In this document: piece after piece, positions 22,711 through 31,290 of the stretch
How the letters are laid out: each line of letters begins with the position of its first letter
Position numbering within the stretch: the stretch's first letter is position 1
Source of the DNA: Mesorhizobium sp. SOD10
GTDB lineage: Bacteria; Pseudomonadota; Alphaproteobacteria; Rhizobiales; Rhizobiaceae
DNA: 52,973 bases
Assembly: GCA_000824805.1 (NCBI GenBank)
Contig: CCNA01000011.1
Coordinates: 1 to 52,973 of the forward strand
Direction of reading: 5' to 3'
Made by a program: the position numbers and the translations under genes
Notes under the pieces: model-generated
Told to the model about the DNA's origin: nothing
Seen by the model: the letters and a program-made list of their open reading frames with translations, nothing else
Databases searched by the model: none

Positions 22711-23588
22711 CTGGACGTCGCCCCGAACAGGCCTTGCGGCCGGAACACCAGCACCATGGCGACGACCAGCGTGGCGATGATCTTGGCGAGCGTCGGCGAG
22801 AAGAACATCGAGATGATGCCGTCGGAGAGGCCGATCAGGATGGCGGCGACCACGGTGCCGCGGAGCGATCCCAGGCCGCCGATGATGACGACGATGAAGG
22901 ACAAGAGCAGCGGGTCCTGGCCCATCAGGTAATGCGCCTGGCTGATCGGCACGATCAGCACTGCGGCGATGGCCGCCAGCATGGCGCCGACGGCGAAGAC
23001 GCCGGCATAGACGCGCTCCACCGGAATGCCGAAGGCCTGCGCGGTCTCGCGGTCATATTGCGTGGCGCGCATGATCAGGCCGATTTTCGTCCGGGTCAGC
23101 ACCAGCCAGGTGATCACCAGCAGAATGGCGGAAGCGGCGACCACCGACAGCTTGTAGCCGGAATAGCCGAACCACGGCAAAAGGATGCGGTAGCTGAAGG
23201 GCGGCTCCACCGGACGCGCTTCCGGGCCGTAGAAGGTCAGCGCCAGCTGCTGGATGATGTAGAGCATGCCGATGGTGGCGACGATGGTGCCTTCAGGATT
23301 GTAGTTGAGCCGGCGCAGCACCAGGCGTTCGGCAACGAGCGCGACCAGCCCGACCAGCAAGGGCGCGATCACAAGTGCTGCGACGAAGCCGATCGCTGGA
23401 TGGCCGGAGATCGCCGTCGACACCGCCCAGGCGAGCACCGCGCCCAGCATGAAGAACTCGCCATGCGCGACATTGACGACGCGCATGACGCCGAATACCA
23501 GCGACAGGCCAAGCGCCGTCAGCGCCAGCACAGCGGAGGTGACCAGGCCCTCGAGGGCGGCGAGGAGGAGATGGGGTCCGAAGTGCAT
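22707..23588 (-). CDS. livH: Branched-chain-type ABC transporter permease LivH
   Basis: This 293-residue permease has the LivH signature GLSLVFGVMRVVNVAHGEFFMLG and the coupling-loop region MRATQYDRETAQAFGIPVERVY. It starts 16 bp after livK. No strong Shine-Dalgarno sequence is visible, suggesting coupling to livK translation. Confidence 0.92.
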   Translation of the reverse strand: MHFGPHLLLAALEGLVTSAVLALTALGLSLVFGVMRVVNVAHGEFFMLGAVLAWAVSTAISGHPAIGFVAALVIAPLLVGLVALVAERLVLRRLNYNPEGTIVATIGMLYIIQQLALTFYGPEARPVEPPFSYRILLPWFGYSGYKLSVVAASAILLVITWLVLTRTKIGLIMRATQYDRETAQAFGIPVERVYAGVFAVGAMLAAIAAVLIVPISQAHYLMGQDPLLLSFIVVIIGGLGSLRGTVVAAILIGLSDGIISMFFSPTLAKIIATLVVAMVLVFRPQGLFGATSR

Positions 23589-23604
23589 CAGCTATGAGAG
23601 AAGC

Positions 23605-24909
23605 TCACAGCGCCTGCGTCGTGTAGTCCCCTTCCGGCTCGTAGAGGCCGTCCTCGATCTTGGTCTTGTGGACAACCTTGAGCTTGCCGCCTTCGACCTT
23701 GGAGATGTTCTGGATGCCGAAGCACTGGTGGATCTTGCCGTTGAAGGTCTTCGGACCCTGCGGATGCTCCGGCCCCTCGGCGAATTCCTTCAGCGCTTCG
23801 GTCGCCTCGACCAGCTTGGCGCGGTCCTCCGGCCCCTTGTAGCCGGCATCCTCCATCGCCTTCTTGACGACATAGAGCGTCTCCCAGCAGCCGAACATGT
23901 GGGCGGCGGTGGACACGTCCTTGGCGTCGCCGACGGCGGCGCCATTGTCGTCGATGCCGACGGCGGCACGGTAGGCCTTCTGCGCGGCGGAATCGTCGGG
24001 CTGCGCGTAGCGCGGCGAGCCTTCCCAGAAATGGCTGCCGTCGAGGAATTCGAGGCCCGGGCTGTTGATGTCGACGGCTTCGAGCGAGTCGATGAAGCCG
24101 AAGAGCTGCGGCCTTTGCGAACCGTAGAACTCGCCGAGCTCCTTGACGAAGGTGAGCACGGCCGGACCGACCATGACATGGTAGATCACCTCGGTCTCGG
24201 CCGGGATCTGCGGGAAGTATTTGGTGAAGGAGCTCTCCGTCGGCGGGATGGCGATCTGCGCGATCACGTCACCACCTTGCGCCTTCAGCGCCGGCGGCAG
24301 GTAATCGCGGTGGTCGTAGCCGAAGGCGAAGTCCGGGAAGATCTGCGTCACCTTCTTGCCGGCATTCGCCGCGATCCACGGCGCCATCGACTGGATCTGG
24401 CTCTTCACGTCGGTGATGCCGGGCTGGAAGACATAGCGGTTGAGCTTGGTGGAGGCGACGTGATGGCCTTCGCTGACGACGAAATAGGGAATCTTGTTCT
24501 CGCCGGCGGCGGGCGCCGAGCCGATCACGACATGCGAAAACAGCGTGCCGAAGACGATGTCGGTCTTGTGCTGCTTGGCGAATTTGTTGACCACCTCGGC
24601 GCCGCGGGCCGGATCGGTGCCGTCATCCTCGATCACCAGCTCGACCTTGCGGCCGCTGATGCCGCCGGCATCGTTGATCGCCTTGACGGCGGCCGCGCTC
24701 GTCTTTTCGTACCAGCGGCCATAGGCGGCACCGATGCCGGTGCGGTGCGACTGGAAGCCTATTCTGATGGGCGCCGAGCTCTGCGCCTGGCTATAGCGGA
24801 CGAAGCCGGGGGCCAGCGCAAGGCCGGCGCCCGCGGCCATGCCCTTCAGCGCGGTGCGGCGCGACAGCGTCGTCTTGGAGAGGTCGAAAAATCCGTTCTT
24901 GTCAGCCAT
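23605..24909 (-). CDS. livK: Branched-chain-type ABC transporter substrate-binding protein
   Basis: This 434-residue periplasmic binding protein has a twin-arginine-like leader (SRRTALKGM followed by a hydrophobic stretch ending SQAQS), so it may be exported folded by Tat. The Peripla_BP_6 domain begins at PIRIGFQSHRTG. It is first in the liv operon, with AGGGGAA before the ATG. A weaker relative of the shared operator lies about 75-90 bp upstream (24986-24999), tying it to the hyuAB/hydroxylase regulon. Ligand is unknown; an N-heterocyclic acid is inferred from context. Confidence 0.9.
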   Translation of the reverse strand: MADKNGFFDLSKTTLSRRTALKGMAAGAGLALAPGFVRYSQAQSSAPIRIGFQSHRTGIGAAYGRWYEKTSAAAVKAINDAGGISGRKVELVIEDDGTDPARGAEVVNKFAKQHKTDIVFGTLFSHVVIGSAPAAGENKIPYFVVSEGHHVASTKLNRYVFQPGITDVKSQIQSMAPWIAANAGKKVTQIFPDFAFGYDHRDYLPPALKAQGGDVIAQIAIPPTESSFTKYFPQIPAETEVIYHVMVGPAVLTFVKELGEFYGSQRPQLFGFIDSLEAVDINSPGLEFLDGSHFWEGSPRYAQPDDSAAQKAYRAAVGIDDNGAAVGDAKDVSTAAHMFGCWETLYVVKKAMEDAGYKGPEDRAKLVEATEALKEFAEGPEHPQGPKTFNGKIHQCFGIQNISKVEGGKLKVVHKTKIEDGLYEPEGDYTTQAL

Positions 24910-24985
24910 GTCCGTTCCCCTGTTTTTTCAGTTCTGACCAGCGATAAGGCGGCTAAACCATCCTCTTCCCGAGGATGGGAAAATT

Positions 24986-24999
24986 GCATGTGTACAAAC
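24986..24999. promoter_or_regulatory. Weak relative of the ATTNGTATRCAAAT operator, upstream of livK
   Basis: GCATGTGTACAAAC shares the GTRTACAAA core (8 of 14 positions with the hyuA site) and contains the palindrome TGTACA. It sits 77-90 bp before livK, the same distance as the two better sites from their genes. It would be dismissed without that context. Confidence 0.35.
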
Positions 25000-25056
25000 T
25001 AAATCACCAAAGCCCCGACCTGGCAAGCGAGCTTCCCCAAGGACAGCAACCTTGTC

Positions 25057-26328
25057 TCATCCCGCTGTCGGCGTTGCAAGCAACCACAGACCGAAGATGG
25101 TGTAGGCGATCATCAACAGGGTGAGCGGGAGCTGGCTGAGCGCGGCGCGGGACAAATGCTTGTGAAGGCGCCAGGCAAGGCCATGCGCGACGAGGACCGC
25201 CAGCACATGGCCGGCGATGATGACGCCGGCTTGCAGGTTCCACAGCCACCAGGCCGATTGAGCGCCGGCGACGACGCCGGCTTCGACCATCATGCTGGCG
25301 GTGCCGAACAGGTTCCAGCCAAGCCCAAAGGGATCGGACATGGCGACCAAGGCGTATTGGCCGTCGACCAAAAGCACGATGAGGTAATGCGCGATGTGGT
25401 AGGCAAGCGCGATCGGCACGATCGACCAGACCAGCAGGCCGGCGGTTTTTCCGAACGGCTGCGCATCGCCGGCGAGTCGTTGGCCGAGAAAGACGGCCAG
25501 CGCGAACACAGCCGCGAGCAGGATGAAGGTGAGCACGAGGCCGAAGCTGCCGATGCCGATCAGCGCGGTGCGGCCGGGATATTCCAGCGGGTTGACGCCG
25601 AAGAGGCCCAACCAAAAGAAGGTTTTCGACAGGCCGTCAAAGGATACCGAAGACAGCGCCAGCAGAAGAAAGGCCGTGCCGCTCAGCGGCAGCGCCTCGG
25701 CCGCGAGCAGCTTGGCGCCCGGCCAGCAGAGCGAGAGCCGGCCATCGCGGCGATCGAGCGGCGCGAAGCGGGCGACCATGGAAAAGAAGACGGTCAAAAA
25801 TTCGCCGCGCTTGCTCCAGGCGCCATAGCCGAAGACGAGCATCGCGACAAAGCTCGCCAGCCAGTAGATGCCGGCGGCAGAGGCGAGGCGGGCCGGATCG
25901 TCGGGCGCCGGATCGATCAGCTCGAACCAGGCGAAGGCGAGGAACAGCGCGAAGGCGGGCCAGTAGCCGAGCCATGGCGGCAGGCCCGTTGGTTTGGCTT
26001 CGCCGGCCTGAAGGCCGAACATGCGAGAGGCGACGCGCCAAGGGCCGTACCACGGGTTGAGCCACGACCAGAGGTCACCGCAGATGCCCTGCAGCAGCGT
26101 GAAACCGGCCCAGAGCAGGGTCCAAATAACCAGCGGGAGAGGATTGGAAAGCGGGTCGCGGCTGCCGAAAAGACCGGCGGCGACGAGAAGTATCAAGCCG
26201 GCAAAGGAAATGAGGCTGACGATGATGCGCAGGCGGTCACTGAAGGCAAGCAGGGGCAGGCGCCGGCGCCAGAAGCGGTCGAGGGCGGCCGGCGGCAGCA
26301 GCGCCAGCACGAGGAAGCTGACGGCCAC
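25057..26328 (-). CDS. Polytopic membrane protein of unknown function, start unclear
   Basis: I do not recognise the family. From the first GTG it has 423 residues and about ten to eleven transmembrane helices, with histidines in ALAYHIAHYLIVLL and a Trp-rich SAWWLWNLQAG segment. The reading frame stays open upstream to 26526. Codons from about 26457 encode RRLAFLATALAALLPTPAFA, a convincing signal peptide, then HASDRGHVLLLPTGYY. No ATG, GTG or TTG lies in that upstream stretch, although a GGAGG occurs at 26454-26458. The true protein is thus probably about 466 residues with a non-canonical or mutated start. It follows pncB by about 60 bp on the same strand. Confidence 0.65.
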   Translation of the reverse strand: MAVSFLVLALLPPAALDRFWRRRLPLLAFSDRLRIIVSLISFAGLILLVAAGLFGSRDPLSNPLPLVIWTLLWAGFTLLQGICGDLWSWLNPWYGPWRVASRMFGLQAGEAKPTGLPPWLGYWPAFALFLAFAWFELIDPAPDDPARLASAAGIYWLASFVAMLVFGYGAWSKRGEFLTVFFSMVARFAPLDRRDGRLSLCWPGAKLLAAEALPLSGTAFLLLALSSVSFDGLSKTFFWLGLFGVNPLEYPGRTALIGIGSFGLVLTFILLAAVFALAVFLGQRLAGDAQPFGKTAGLLVWSIVPIALAYHIAHYLIVLLVDGQYALVAMSDPFGLGWNLFGTASMMVEAGVVAGAQSAWWLWNLQAGVIIAGHVLAVLVAHGLAWRLHKHLSRAALSQLPLTLLMIAYTIFGLWLLATPTAG

Positions 26329-26518
26329 CGCCAGCGCGCCGCCGGCGATGTAATAGCCCGTCGGGAGAAGCAGGACATGGCCGCGGTCGGAGGCGTGGGC
26401 GAAGGCAGGGGTGGGGAGGAGGGCTGCTAAGGCAGTTGCAAGAAAGGCTAGCCTCCGAGGTTGGCGCCCTACGGCGCCCCCCTCTGTCCTGCAGGGTGAC
26501 GTCAGATCGGCAGAGTGT

Positions 26519-27823
26519 TCACACCTTCACCAGCTGCTCCACCCGATCCTTCTCGCCGAAGATCCTCAGATACCTTTTGATCTCCTTCTCCTCGCCGGTA
26601 GCCTTGGCGGGATTGTCCGACAGCTTCACCGCCGGCCGGCCGTTGGCTTCGCTGACCTTGCAGACCAGCGAGATGGCGTCGAGGCTTTTGGTTGCGGTCG
26701 GCGCGCAGCCCTCGAAATCGTTGGTGAGATTGGTGCCCCAGCCGAAGGACATGCGCACCTTGCCGCGGAAATGCTTGTAGGTCTCCTCGATGGTTTCGAC
26801 TTCCAGGCCGTCGGAGAAGATGAGCAGCTTCTGCTTGGGATCCTTGCCCTTCTCACGCCACCAGGAGAGGATCTTCTCGCCGCCTTCGATCGGCGGCGCG
26901 CTGTCCGGCCGGAAGCCGGTCCAGTCGGCGATCCAGTCCGGTGCGTCGCGCAGGAACGCGGCCGTGCCGAAAGTGTCGGGCAGCACGATCAGGAGGTTGC
27001 CGCCATAGTAGCGCTGCCAGTCCTGCAGCACCTTGTAGGGCGCTTCGCGCAACTCCTGTTCGGAATTGGCAAGCGCTGCAAACACCATCGGCAATTCATG
27101 CGCGTTGGTGCCCAAAGCCTCGAGGTCGTTGTCCATGGCCAGAAGCACGTTGGAGGTGCCGGTGAAGGCTTCGCCGATGCCTTCCTTCAGGGCCTCGACG
27201 CACCAGCGCTGCCACAGGAAGGAATGGCGGCGGCGCGTGCCGAAGTCGGAAATGCGGATGCCGGGCAGCGCCTTCAGCCGCTCGGTCTTATCCCACATCT
27301 TGGCCTTGGCGCGGGCATAGAGCACATCGAGCGTGAAGGGGCCGAAGGAGCGCATCGCCGCTCGCGAGCGCAGCTCGTTGATGATGGCCAAAGCCGGAAT
27401 TTCCCAGAGCGTCGTGTACATCCAGGGGCCGGCGAAGGAGAGCTCGAACTGGCCGTCGCGCCTGGAAAGCTCGTATTCGGGGAGGCGGAAGTCCTCGAGC
27501 CAGGCGAGGAATTCCGGCTCGAAGATCTGCTTGCGGCCATAGAAAGTGTTGCCGCCCAGCCAGATCATCTCCTTCTTGGAAAAGCGCAAGGTGCGAGCGT
27601 GGTCGAGCTGCTCGCGCAATTCGCCCTCGTCGATCTCGTCGGCCAGCCGCACCGAGGTGGTGCGGTTGATCAGCGAGAAGGTGGCGTCGACCTTGGGGTA
27701 CATGCCCCAGATCATCTGCAGCATCAGAAGCTTGTAGAAGTCAGTGTCCAGCAGGCTGCGGACGATCGGGTCGAGCTTCCAGGTGTGGTTGTAGACGCGC
27801 CGCGCTATATCGGTCTTTGCCAT
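26519..27823 (-). CDS. pncB: Nicotinate phosphoribosyltransferase
   Basis: This 434-residue enzyme joins nicotinate and PRPP to give nicotinate mononucleotide in the Preiss-Handler NAD salvage pathway. Family features are [16 protein letters not shown] near the N-terminus, the phosphorylated-histidine region [12 protein letters not shown], and [11 protein letters not shown] with [11 protein letters not shown] for phosphate binding. Its length matches PncB. It lies 1.6 kb from the liv operon and on the same contig as pncA, so salvage and the proposed degradation of nicotinate are neighbours and would compete for substrate. Confidence 0.95.
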   Translation of the reverse strand: MAKTDIARRVYNHTWKLDPIVRSLLDTDFYKLLMLQMIWGMYPKVDATFSLINRTTSVRLADEIDEGELREQLDHARTLRFSKKEMIWLGGNTFYGRKQIFEPEFLAWLEDFRLPEYELSRRDGQFELSFAGPWMYTTLWEIPALAIINELRSRAAMRSFGPFTLDVLYARAKAKMWDKTERLKALPGIRISDFGTRRRHSFLWQRWCVEALKEGIGEAFTGTSNVLLAMDNDLEALGTNAHELPMVFAALANSEQELREAPYKVLQDWQRYYGGNLLIVLPDTFGTAAFLRDAPDWIADWTGFRPDSAPPIEGGEKILSWWREKGKDPKQKLLIFSDGLEVETIEETYKHFRGKVRMSFGWGTNLTNDFEGCAPTATKSLDAISLVCKVSEANGRPAVKLSDNPAKATGEEKEIKRYLRIFGEKDRVEQLVKV

Positions 27824-27893
27824 GTCTCAATGCGCTTTCGTTGCTCGCTAGATCACATTTGTTGAATCGTCATCCTGATCTAACTTTGGATTG

Positions 27894-27925
27894 GAGCACG
27901 GTTCCCGCTTTTCGGGATCATGCTC
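27894..27925. repeat. Rhizobial GAGCAYG...CATGCTC palindromic element
   Basis: GAGCACGGTTCCCG, loop CTTTT, CGGGATCATGCTC is an imperfect 32-bp inverted repeat. It matches the short 'GAGCATGATCCCGAAAA' elements scattered in rhizobial genomes. It lies in the 216-bp gap between pncB and the LysR gene, about 70 bp upstream of pncB. Confidence 0.6.
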
Positions 27926-28039
27926 TAGCCGCGGGAATGCGTCTTAGCATTGTATTTTCGAACGCGCTTGCTGCTTTGCAAGCTGGCCCGACAAAAAGCA
28001 GCTACGCAAGTCCAGCCCTCGGGACGCCGCCTGAACCAT

Positions 28040-29023
28040 TTACACCTTTCCTGGAATGGCTCTCGCCCCGACAAGCCTGAGCGATGGACGTTTCCTGCGG
28101 CTCGGCACGCGGCCGGCCACCGGGGCGTCGGCGCGGGCCTCGTCCTGCTCCTTTTCGGCGAACAGCCAGTCGATGAAGAGCTGCACGATCGGCGCCGAGC
28201 GCATCTCGTTGCGGCAGACGACGTAGAAATCATCGACCGCCGGCACCGACAGCGTGAAGGGCGCGACGAGCATGCCTCTGGCGAGCAAGGCGCGCGCGGT
28301 GACGGAGTCACCCAGCGCGACGCCATGGCCGTGCACAGCTGCCTCAGTCGCCATGCGCGCATCGCCCAGACGATGACGGCGGCCGCGCTCCAGATCGAGC
28401 GCGTCGGCGGCGGCCAGCCAGGTATGCCATTCACGGCCGTCGTCGCCATGCAGGAAGACGTGGTCGGCAAGATCGCGCACGCTGCGGATCGGACGGTTGT
28501 TGATCAGCGTCGGACTGACCACGGGGAAGAGTTCCAGCCCGGACCATTTGCGCATCCAGCAGTCGGTCCAGCCGCCGTCGCCATAATGCACACAGACGTC
28601 AATATCCGGGGCGCGGATGTCTTTGGGGTCGTTGGACGGGATCAGGGTGAGCTGGATGTCCGGATATTGCGCCGTGAAGGAGCCGAGCCGCGGCGTCATC
28701 CACAACAAGAGCAGCGCCGGCACGCAGGAGACCGACAGCGCGCCGGCGTTTGCTGGCCTAGTCATGCGCTGGGTGGCGGCGGCGATACCGTCAAAGGCGG
28801 CCGACACCGCCGGCAGGAATTCGGCGCCATGCGGTGTCAGCTTCACGCGCTGACCGATGCGCTCGAAGAGTTTCACGCCGAGCGACTGCTCGAGCGCCTT
28901 GATCTGGTGGCTGACGGCGCCATGCGTGACATTCAGCTCACCCGCGGCCTTGGTCAGCGAGGCATGCCGCGCCGTGGCCTCGAAGGCGCGCAAGGGGTTT
29001 AGCGGCGGCAGGCGCTTGGCCAT
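28040..29023 (-). CDS. LysR-family transcriptional regulator, GcvA-like
   Basis: This 327-residue protein has the LysR winged HTH at the N-terminus (LTKAAGELNVTHGAVSHQIKALEQSLGVKLFER) and a GcvA-type effector domain (SVSCVPALLLLWMTPRLG onward). It is divergent from the ureohydrolase/ABC operon at 29238-32603, which is probably its target. A perfect TGTGAGA-N3-TCTCACA palindrome 17 bp upstream of its ATG contains a T-N11-A LysR box. Confidence 0.88.
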   Translation of the reverse strand: MAKRLPPLNPLRAFEATARHASLTKAAGELNVTHGAVSHQIKALEQSLGVKLFERIGQRVKLTPHGAEFLPAVSAAFDGIAAATQRMTRPANAGALSVSCVPALLLLWMTPRLGSFTAQYPDIQLTLIPSNDPKDIRAPDIDVCVHYGDGGWTDCWMRKWSGLELFPVVSPTLINNRPIRSVRDLADHVFLHGDDGREWHTWLAAADALDLERGRRHRLGDARMATEAAVHGHGVALGDSVTARALLARGMLVAPFTLSVPAVDDFYVVCRNEMRSAPIVQLFIDWLFAEKEQDEARADAPVAGRVPSRRKRPSLRLVGARAIPGKV

Positions 29024-29039
29024 GGAAGAGCTCCTACTT

Positions 29040-29056
29040 TGTGAGATTTTCTCACA
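29040..29056. promoter_or_regulatory. LysR-type operator TGTGAGATTTTCTCACA
   Basis: A perfect inverted repeat with 7-bp arms around TTT. The inner TGAGATTTTCTCA is an exact T-N11-A LysR motif. It lies between the divergent LysR gene and the ureohydrolase operon, close to the lysR start, as expected for autoregulation. A second palindrome, ATCAATTGAT, follows at 29074-29083. Confidence 0.55.
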
Positions 29057-29162
29057 GCCGAGACCCTAACAATATCAATTGATTTTTCAATGCGGCTGCC
29101 CGAGACTTTTACCCGGAACAGCTTCAAGAGACGTGGAATCCGCAGCAGCCGGGAGCAACGAT

Positions 29163-29182
29163 CCAGCCGGACAACAGGCTGG
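29163..29182 (+). other. Leader hairpin before the ureohydrolase gene
   Basis: CCAGCC-N8-GGCTGG forms a 6-bp stem in the roughly 150-nt leader. I compared this leader with what I remember of guanidine riboswitch classes and saw no ykkC core or paired ACGR-loop hairpins. It is noted only as a structure. Confidence 0.3.
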
Positions 29183-29237
29183 CTTGGCAAATCGCCCATG
29201 CGGGCAGCGCTGCAGGCAGGCAAGAGAGGAGAACCAC

Positions 29238-30293
29238 ATGGGTTACGATCGCGGCAAGCTCGAAGCGTTGCGCCGCAAATATGGCGAGAGCCATGGCGGC
29301 GAGATGTTCGACCCGAAATTCCGCAAGGTCGCCGACAAGATCTTCAACAAGTCGGGCACGCGCCTCGCCCCCTATTCCGGCGTCCCGACCTTCCTCGCCG
29401 CGCCCTACCGCGAAATCGCCGCCGAGAATCCGGATTTCGGCGACCTGCAGGTGGCGATGATCGGCGTGCCGATGGACCTCGGCGTTACCAACCGTCCCGG
29501 CTCGCGCTTCGGGCCGCGCGCGCTGCGCGCCATCGAGCGCATCGGCCCCTACAACCATGTGCTGGAATGCGCGCCGACGCATGAGCTGCGCGTCGCCGAT
29601 ATCGGCGACACGCCGTTCCGCAGCCGCTACCGGCTGGAGATCAGCCATGAGGACATCGAAAAGCGCACCAACCAGATCGTCGATGCCGGCGTGCTGCCGC
29701 TTTCGGTCGGCGGCGACCATTCGATCAGCCATCCGATCCTGAAGGCGGTCGGCAAAAAGGCGCCGGTCGGCATGATTCATATCGACGCCCATTGCGACAC
29801 CAGCGGGCTGTTCGACATGACCAAGTTCCACCATGGCGGGCCGTTCCGCAACGCGGTGCTGGACGGCGTGCTCGATCCCTCGCGCACCATCCAGATCGGC
29901 ATCCGCGGCTCGGCCGAATATCTGTGGGAGTTCACCTACGAATCCGGCATGACTGTCGTGCATGCCGAGGAGGTGACCGGCCTCGGCATCCCGGCCATTA
30001 TCGAGAAGGCGCGCAAAATTGTCGGCGACGGCCCGACCTACATCTCCTTCGACGTCGACAGCATCGATCCGGCCTTCGCGCCGGGCACCGGCACGCCGGA
30101 AGTCGGCGGGCTGACGACGCGCGAGGTGCTGGAGCTGCTGCGCGGCCTGAAGGGCCTCAACATCGTTGGCGGCGACGTCGTCGAGGTGGCGCCGCAATAT
30201 GACGCGACCACCAACACCGCCCATGTCGGCGCCCAGGTCCTGTTCGAGATCCTCAGCCTGATGGTGTTCAGCCCGGCGATCAAGAAAGGCTAA
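29238..30293 (+). CDS. Agmatinase-family ureohydrolase
   Basis: This 351-residue manganese ureohydrolase releases urea from a guanidino compound. Metal ligands are visible in SVGGDHSIS, HIDAHCD and SFDVDSIDPAFAPGTGTPEVGG. Family members act on agmatine, guanidinobutyrate, guanidinopropionate or guanidine, and the substrate cannot be told from sequence by eye. It starts at an ATG with AGAGGAGA upstream. A polar amino acid ABC transporter follows on the same strand and is probably the uptake system for the guanidino substrate. A divergent LysR protein likely regulates the unit. Confidence 0.88.
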   Translation: MGYDRGKLEALRRKYGESHGGEMFDPKFRKVADKIFNKSGTRLAPYSGVPTFLAAPYREIAAENPDFGDLQVAMIGVPMDLGVTNRPGSRFGPRALRAIERIGPYNHVLECAPTHELRVADIGDTPFRSRYRLEISHEDIEKRTNQIVDAGVLPLSVGGDHSISHPILKAVGKKAPVGMIHIDAHCDTSGLFDMTKFHHGGPFRNAVLDGVLDPSRTIQIGIRGSAEYLWEFTYESGMTVVHAEEVTGLGIPAIIEKARKIVGDGPTYISFDVDSIDPAFAPGTGTPEVGGLTTREVLELLRGLKGLNIVGGDVVEVAPQYDATTNTAHVGAQVLFEILSLMVFSPAIKKG

Positions 30294-30304
30294 TACCAAA
30301 GCAC

Positions 30305-30347
30305 GCAATTCCGGGCGGAAGACCGCTTCCCCTGGAACTGCTCTACC
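30305..30347 (-). repeat. Rhizobial GCAATTCC...GGAATTGC intergenic repeat, copy 1
   Basis: A 43-bp element that reads, on the minus strand, GAGCAGTTCCAGGGGAAG then CGGTCTTCCGCCCGGAATTGC. It aligns along its length with 42979-43021. It lies 12 bp after the ureohydrolase stop, inside the operon's first intergenic gap, and its outer arms pair. Confidence 0.7.
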
Positions 30348-30413
30348 AACACGGCCGCCGCGCTGGAGCCGGCGGGCGGTTTCAAACAACAAGCTTCCAG
30401 CAGGGGAACTAAA

Positions 30414-31214
30414 ATGACTCTTCGCAACGTACTGAAATCCGCTTTCGCAGCAATGCTGATGCTCGGCGCCGCCGGCCTGACCACACATGCCAAAGCCGAC
30501 GCCGTCGACGACATCACCAAGGCCGGCGCCATCAATGTCGGCATCTTCTCGGACTTCCCGCCCTTCTCCTCGGCCAGCGCCGATATGAGCATCAAGGGCT
30601 ACGACATCGACGTGGCGCAGGCGATCGCCGATGCCTTGAAGGTGAAGCTCAACCTGGTCAGCGTCACCGGCCAGAACCGCATTCCTTATCTCACCGACAA
30701 GCGCGTCGATATATTGATGAGCGTCGGCTACTCCAAGGAGCGCGAGCAGGTGATCGATTTTGCCGCCGCCTACGCGCCCTATTATATCGCCGTCATCGGC
30801 CCGGCCGAGCTTGCCGTCAAAGGCAAGGAAGACCTCGCCGACAAGTCCATCGCCGTCAATCGCGGCACTCTGGAAGACACCTCGCTGACCCAGGCTGCTC
30901 CCGCCTCGGCCGACATCCGCCGCTTCGACAACTACAATTCCGTCATCCAGGCCTTCATCTCCGGCCAGACCCAGCTGATGGTGGTCGGCAACGATGTTGG
31001 CGCCCAGGTGCTGGCCAAGCAGGATGCGCTGAAGCCGGAGCAGAAATTCCAGCTTTTGACCTCGCCCTCGCATATCGGCCTCAACAAGAACGAGGACCGG
31101 CTGAAGAAGGCGGTGAACGACGCCATCGCCAAGATGCTGGCGGACGGCAAGCTCGACGAGAGCTCGAAGGCCTGGCTGAAGACGCCGCTCAATCCCGACA
31201 ACCTCAAGGATTGA
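30414..31214 (+). CDS. Polar amino acid-type ABC transporter substrate-binding protein
   Basis: This 266-residue family-3 solute-binding protein has a Sec signal peptide ending THAKA (about residue 28). SBP_bac_3 features are INVGIFSDFPPFSSASADMSIKGYDIDVAQAIADAL, VDILMSVGYSKEREQVIDF and SIAVNRGTLEDT. AGGGGAA precedes the ATG. It follows the ureohydrolase by 120 bp and precedes two HisM/HisQ-type permeases. The ligand is probably a guanidino or basic amino compound, inferred from the neighbour. Confidence 0.9.
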   Translation: MTLRNVLKSAFAAMLMLGAAGLTTHAKADAVDDITKAGAINVGIFSDFPPFSSASADMSIKGYDIDVAQAIADALKVKLNLVSVTGQNRIPYLTDKRVDILMSVGYSKEREQVIDFAAAYAPYYIAVIGPAELAVKGKEDLADKSIAVNRGTLEDTSLTQAAPASADIRRFDNYNSVIQAFISGQTQLMVVGNDVGAQVLAKQDALKPEQKFQLLTSPSHIGLNKNEDRLKKAVNDAIAKMLADGKLDESSKAWLKTPLNPDNLKD

Positions 31215-31224
31215 TCTTCGGAGC

Positions 31225-31252
31225 GGTTCGGCGGCGTAAGAGGCGCCGAACC
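31225..31252 (+). terminator. Intercistronic hairpin after the binding-protein gene
   Basis: GGTTCGGCG-N10-CGCCGAACC has 9-bp perfect arms and starts 11 bp after the stop codon of the binding-protein gene. There is no T run, so it is more likely an RNA-stabilising or attenuating structure than a full terminator. Confidence 0.6.
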
Positions 31253-31290
31253 CTCCTCAGGTCAGGCACCTTCCAGCAAGGTCAAACGCC

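Noticed and set aside
29084..29237. Guanidine riboswitch before the ureohydrolase
   Set aside because: No ykkC core or paired ACGR-loop hairpins are visible; only a simple 6-bp hairpin is present.
29124..31073. Long minus-strand open frame of 649 codons
   Set aside because: Antisense to both the ureohydrolase and the binding-protein gene, crossing their intergenic repeat.
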